From assembly GCF_001026905.1 (NCBI RefSeq), contig NZ_LAQL01000008.1, positions 1 to 64,000 on the forward strand: a stretch of DNA of 64,000 bases, written 5' to 3'. This document shows positions 63,289-64,000 of the stretch, piece after piece. The notes under the pieces are model-generated. The model did not search any database. It had not been told where the DNA came from and worked only from the letters and a program-made list of their open reading frames with translations. A program made the position numbers and the translations under genes. This DNA comes from Kiloniella spongiae. GTDB taxonomy: Bacteria > Pseudomonadota > Alphaproteobacteria > Kiloniellales > Kiloniellaceae. The first letter of the stretch is position 1, and every line of letters starts with the position of its first letter.

Positions 63289-64000
63289 TTACTCAGCGTA
63301 GTTTACAGAGCAATAAAACGCGTCGAAATTACGAAGACGCATATCTGATGGAATACCCGACATTGGGCGATTACTGATAAACGGTACTTTCTGCTCGGTG
63401 ATACCACCGTGGGTCCGCAATGGCCGATCCAACGCAGAGAGATCATGACGTTCTTCAGAAGTTCCCAAAGCCAGATGACGCTCAGAAATAATAATAATGT
63501 CACCCATGCGATCTTCTGGTAGTTCCAACATAGCGCAACCAGCAGGACCAGATATAGCCAATTCAACACCATCAACTTCTGACAGGCGTTTGATCGCCTC
63601 GTCCACGCTCTGCCCTTTAGGTAAATAAGCCGTCGCAAAAGATCCTAGTGCACCATGGTGAACAACATATGGATCCGTAATTGGCAAGATAACACGAGCT
63701 TCAGCTTTGCCATACCACTCATCAAACAGATCCTGAAGATACAGAACATTTGGTTTACCGTCAGCATCATGTTTCGGGTTCATTCCATGATCAGCTGTGA
63801 GAGTCAGGACAGCACCCAACTCATCAAGCTGTGCCCAGTATTTGTCCATCATTTCATAGAACGCCAATGCCCCCTCTTCTTCAGGAGCATATTTATGCTG
63901 AATGAAATCGGTTGTGGAAAGATACATGATCTCGGGACGAACCGTTTGCAATAGCTTGACGCCAGCGGCGAAAACAAACTCGGACAGGTCGGCACTGTAT
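63289..64000 (-). CDS. phnA: Phosphonoacetate hydrolase, 5' part beyond the window
   Basis: Minus-strand frame open to the right edge (reads YSADLSEFVFAAGVKLL at the edge), so only the C-terminal 236 residues are seen of an expected 410-420. Alkaline-phosphatase-superfamily metal motifs are present: YLSTTDFIQHKYAPEE and LTADHGMNPKHD, then RTHGGITEQKVPFI with a metal His. It splits phosphonoacetate into acetate and phosphate. With PhnY it forms the last two steps of aminoethylphosphonate use; phnW should lie beyond the edge or elsewhere. Confidence 0.93.
   Translation of the reverse strand, partial: YSADLSEFVFAAGVKLLQTVRPEIMYLSTTDFIQHKYAPEEEGALAFYEMMDKYWAQLDELGAVLTLTADHGMNPKHDADGKPNVLYLQDLFDEWYGKAEARVILPITDPYVVHHGALGSFATAYLPKGQSVDEAIKRLSEVDGVELAISGPAGCAMLELPEDRMGDIIIISERHLALGTSEERHDLSALDRPLRTHGGITEQKVPFISNRPMSGIPSDMRLRNFDAFYCSVNYAE

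Overview
The window is a chromosomal stretch of an aerobic, probably marine alphaproteobacterium. I read about 60 genes with short gaps, moderate GC, no insertion sequence, phage, CRISPR array, tRNA or rRNA. The gene set (choline/glycine betaine uptake and oxidation, MttB-family corrinoid methyltransferase, TctCBA and TauE-type transporters, phosphonoacetate pathway, ZnuABC/Zur, FlgO lipoprotein) fits a Rhodospirillales/Kiloniellales-like heterotroph that lives on osmolytes and organophosphonates. The genus is a guess.

Layout. 1-2.3 kb: the Arg-rich 3' end of an upstream gene and a corrinoid-reactivating protein. 2.5-17.9 kb: housekeeping and small genes (a 59-residue ORF, yaaA, hydrolase-OsmC fusion, ParD-like/map pair, ypeA, FMN riboswitch plus ribB, DUF1203, FlgO and two other lipoproteins, cysQ, Sua5, HAD, FAD oxidase, GNAT, a NIT-domain chemoreceptor). 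17.9-23.4 kb: mmsA, a MocR regulator, a PilZ protein and a GlxA/AraC regulator. 23.6-28.2 kb: MttB-family methyltransferase diverging from a dimethylglycine dehydrogenase-like flavoprotein. 28.3-35.3 kb: cytoplasmic GGT-like hydrolase diverging from tctCBA, then a TauE/SafE carrier and a FadR-family regulator. 35.3-42.7 kb: a membrane-anchored glutamate-synthase-like protein, a branched-chain 2-oxoacid dehydrogenase operon and its Lrp-type regulator. 42.9-46.7 kb: an unrecognised kinase-like membrane protein, betaine-homocysteine methyltransferase and a HAD phosphatase. 46.7-52.9 kb: choXWV, betI, betB and a HIT protein. 53.1-56.5 kb: znuA diverging from zur-znuC-znuB. 56.5-61 kb: LysR and MocR regulators, a DUF1127-like protein, a threonine-dehydratase-like enzyme and a solute-binding protein. 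61.8-64 kb: phnY and phnA (the latter cut by the window edge).

How it works together. The dominant theme is quaternary amine catabolism: ChoXWV imports choline, BetB makes glycine betaine, and betaine can be demethylated either by the Bmt-type homocysteine methyltransferase or by the MttB-family corrinoid methyltransferase, kept active by the ferredoxin-ASKHA protein. Dimethylglycine is then oxidised by the FAD/GcvT enzyme. The choline dehydrogenase gene (betA) is not next to betIB and is not in the window. The most unusual observation is that four proteins of this theme (the gene ending at base 42, the reactivase, the MttB homologue and Bmt) carry Gly/Arg-rich terminal tails outside their catalytic domains, although they are encoded at three separate places.

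Several regulatory sites can be read directly: an FMN riboswitch, a perfect 52-bp palindrome containing a BetI operator, paired TGGTNNNACCA boxes on the tctC promoter, MocR-type direct repeats, a Zur-like site, and paired 9-bp direct repeats between mttB and the dimethylglycine dehydrogenase gene.
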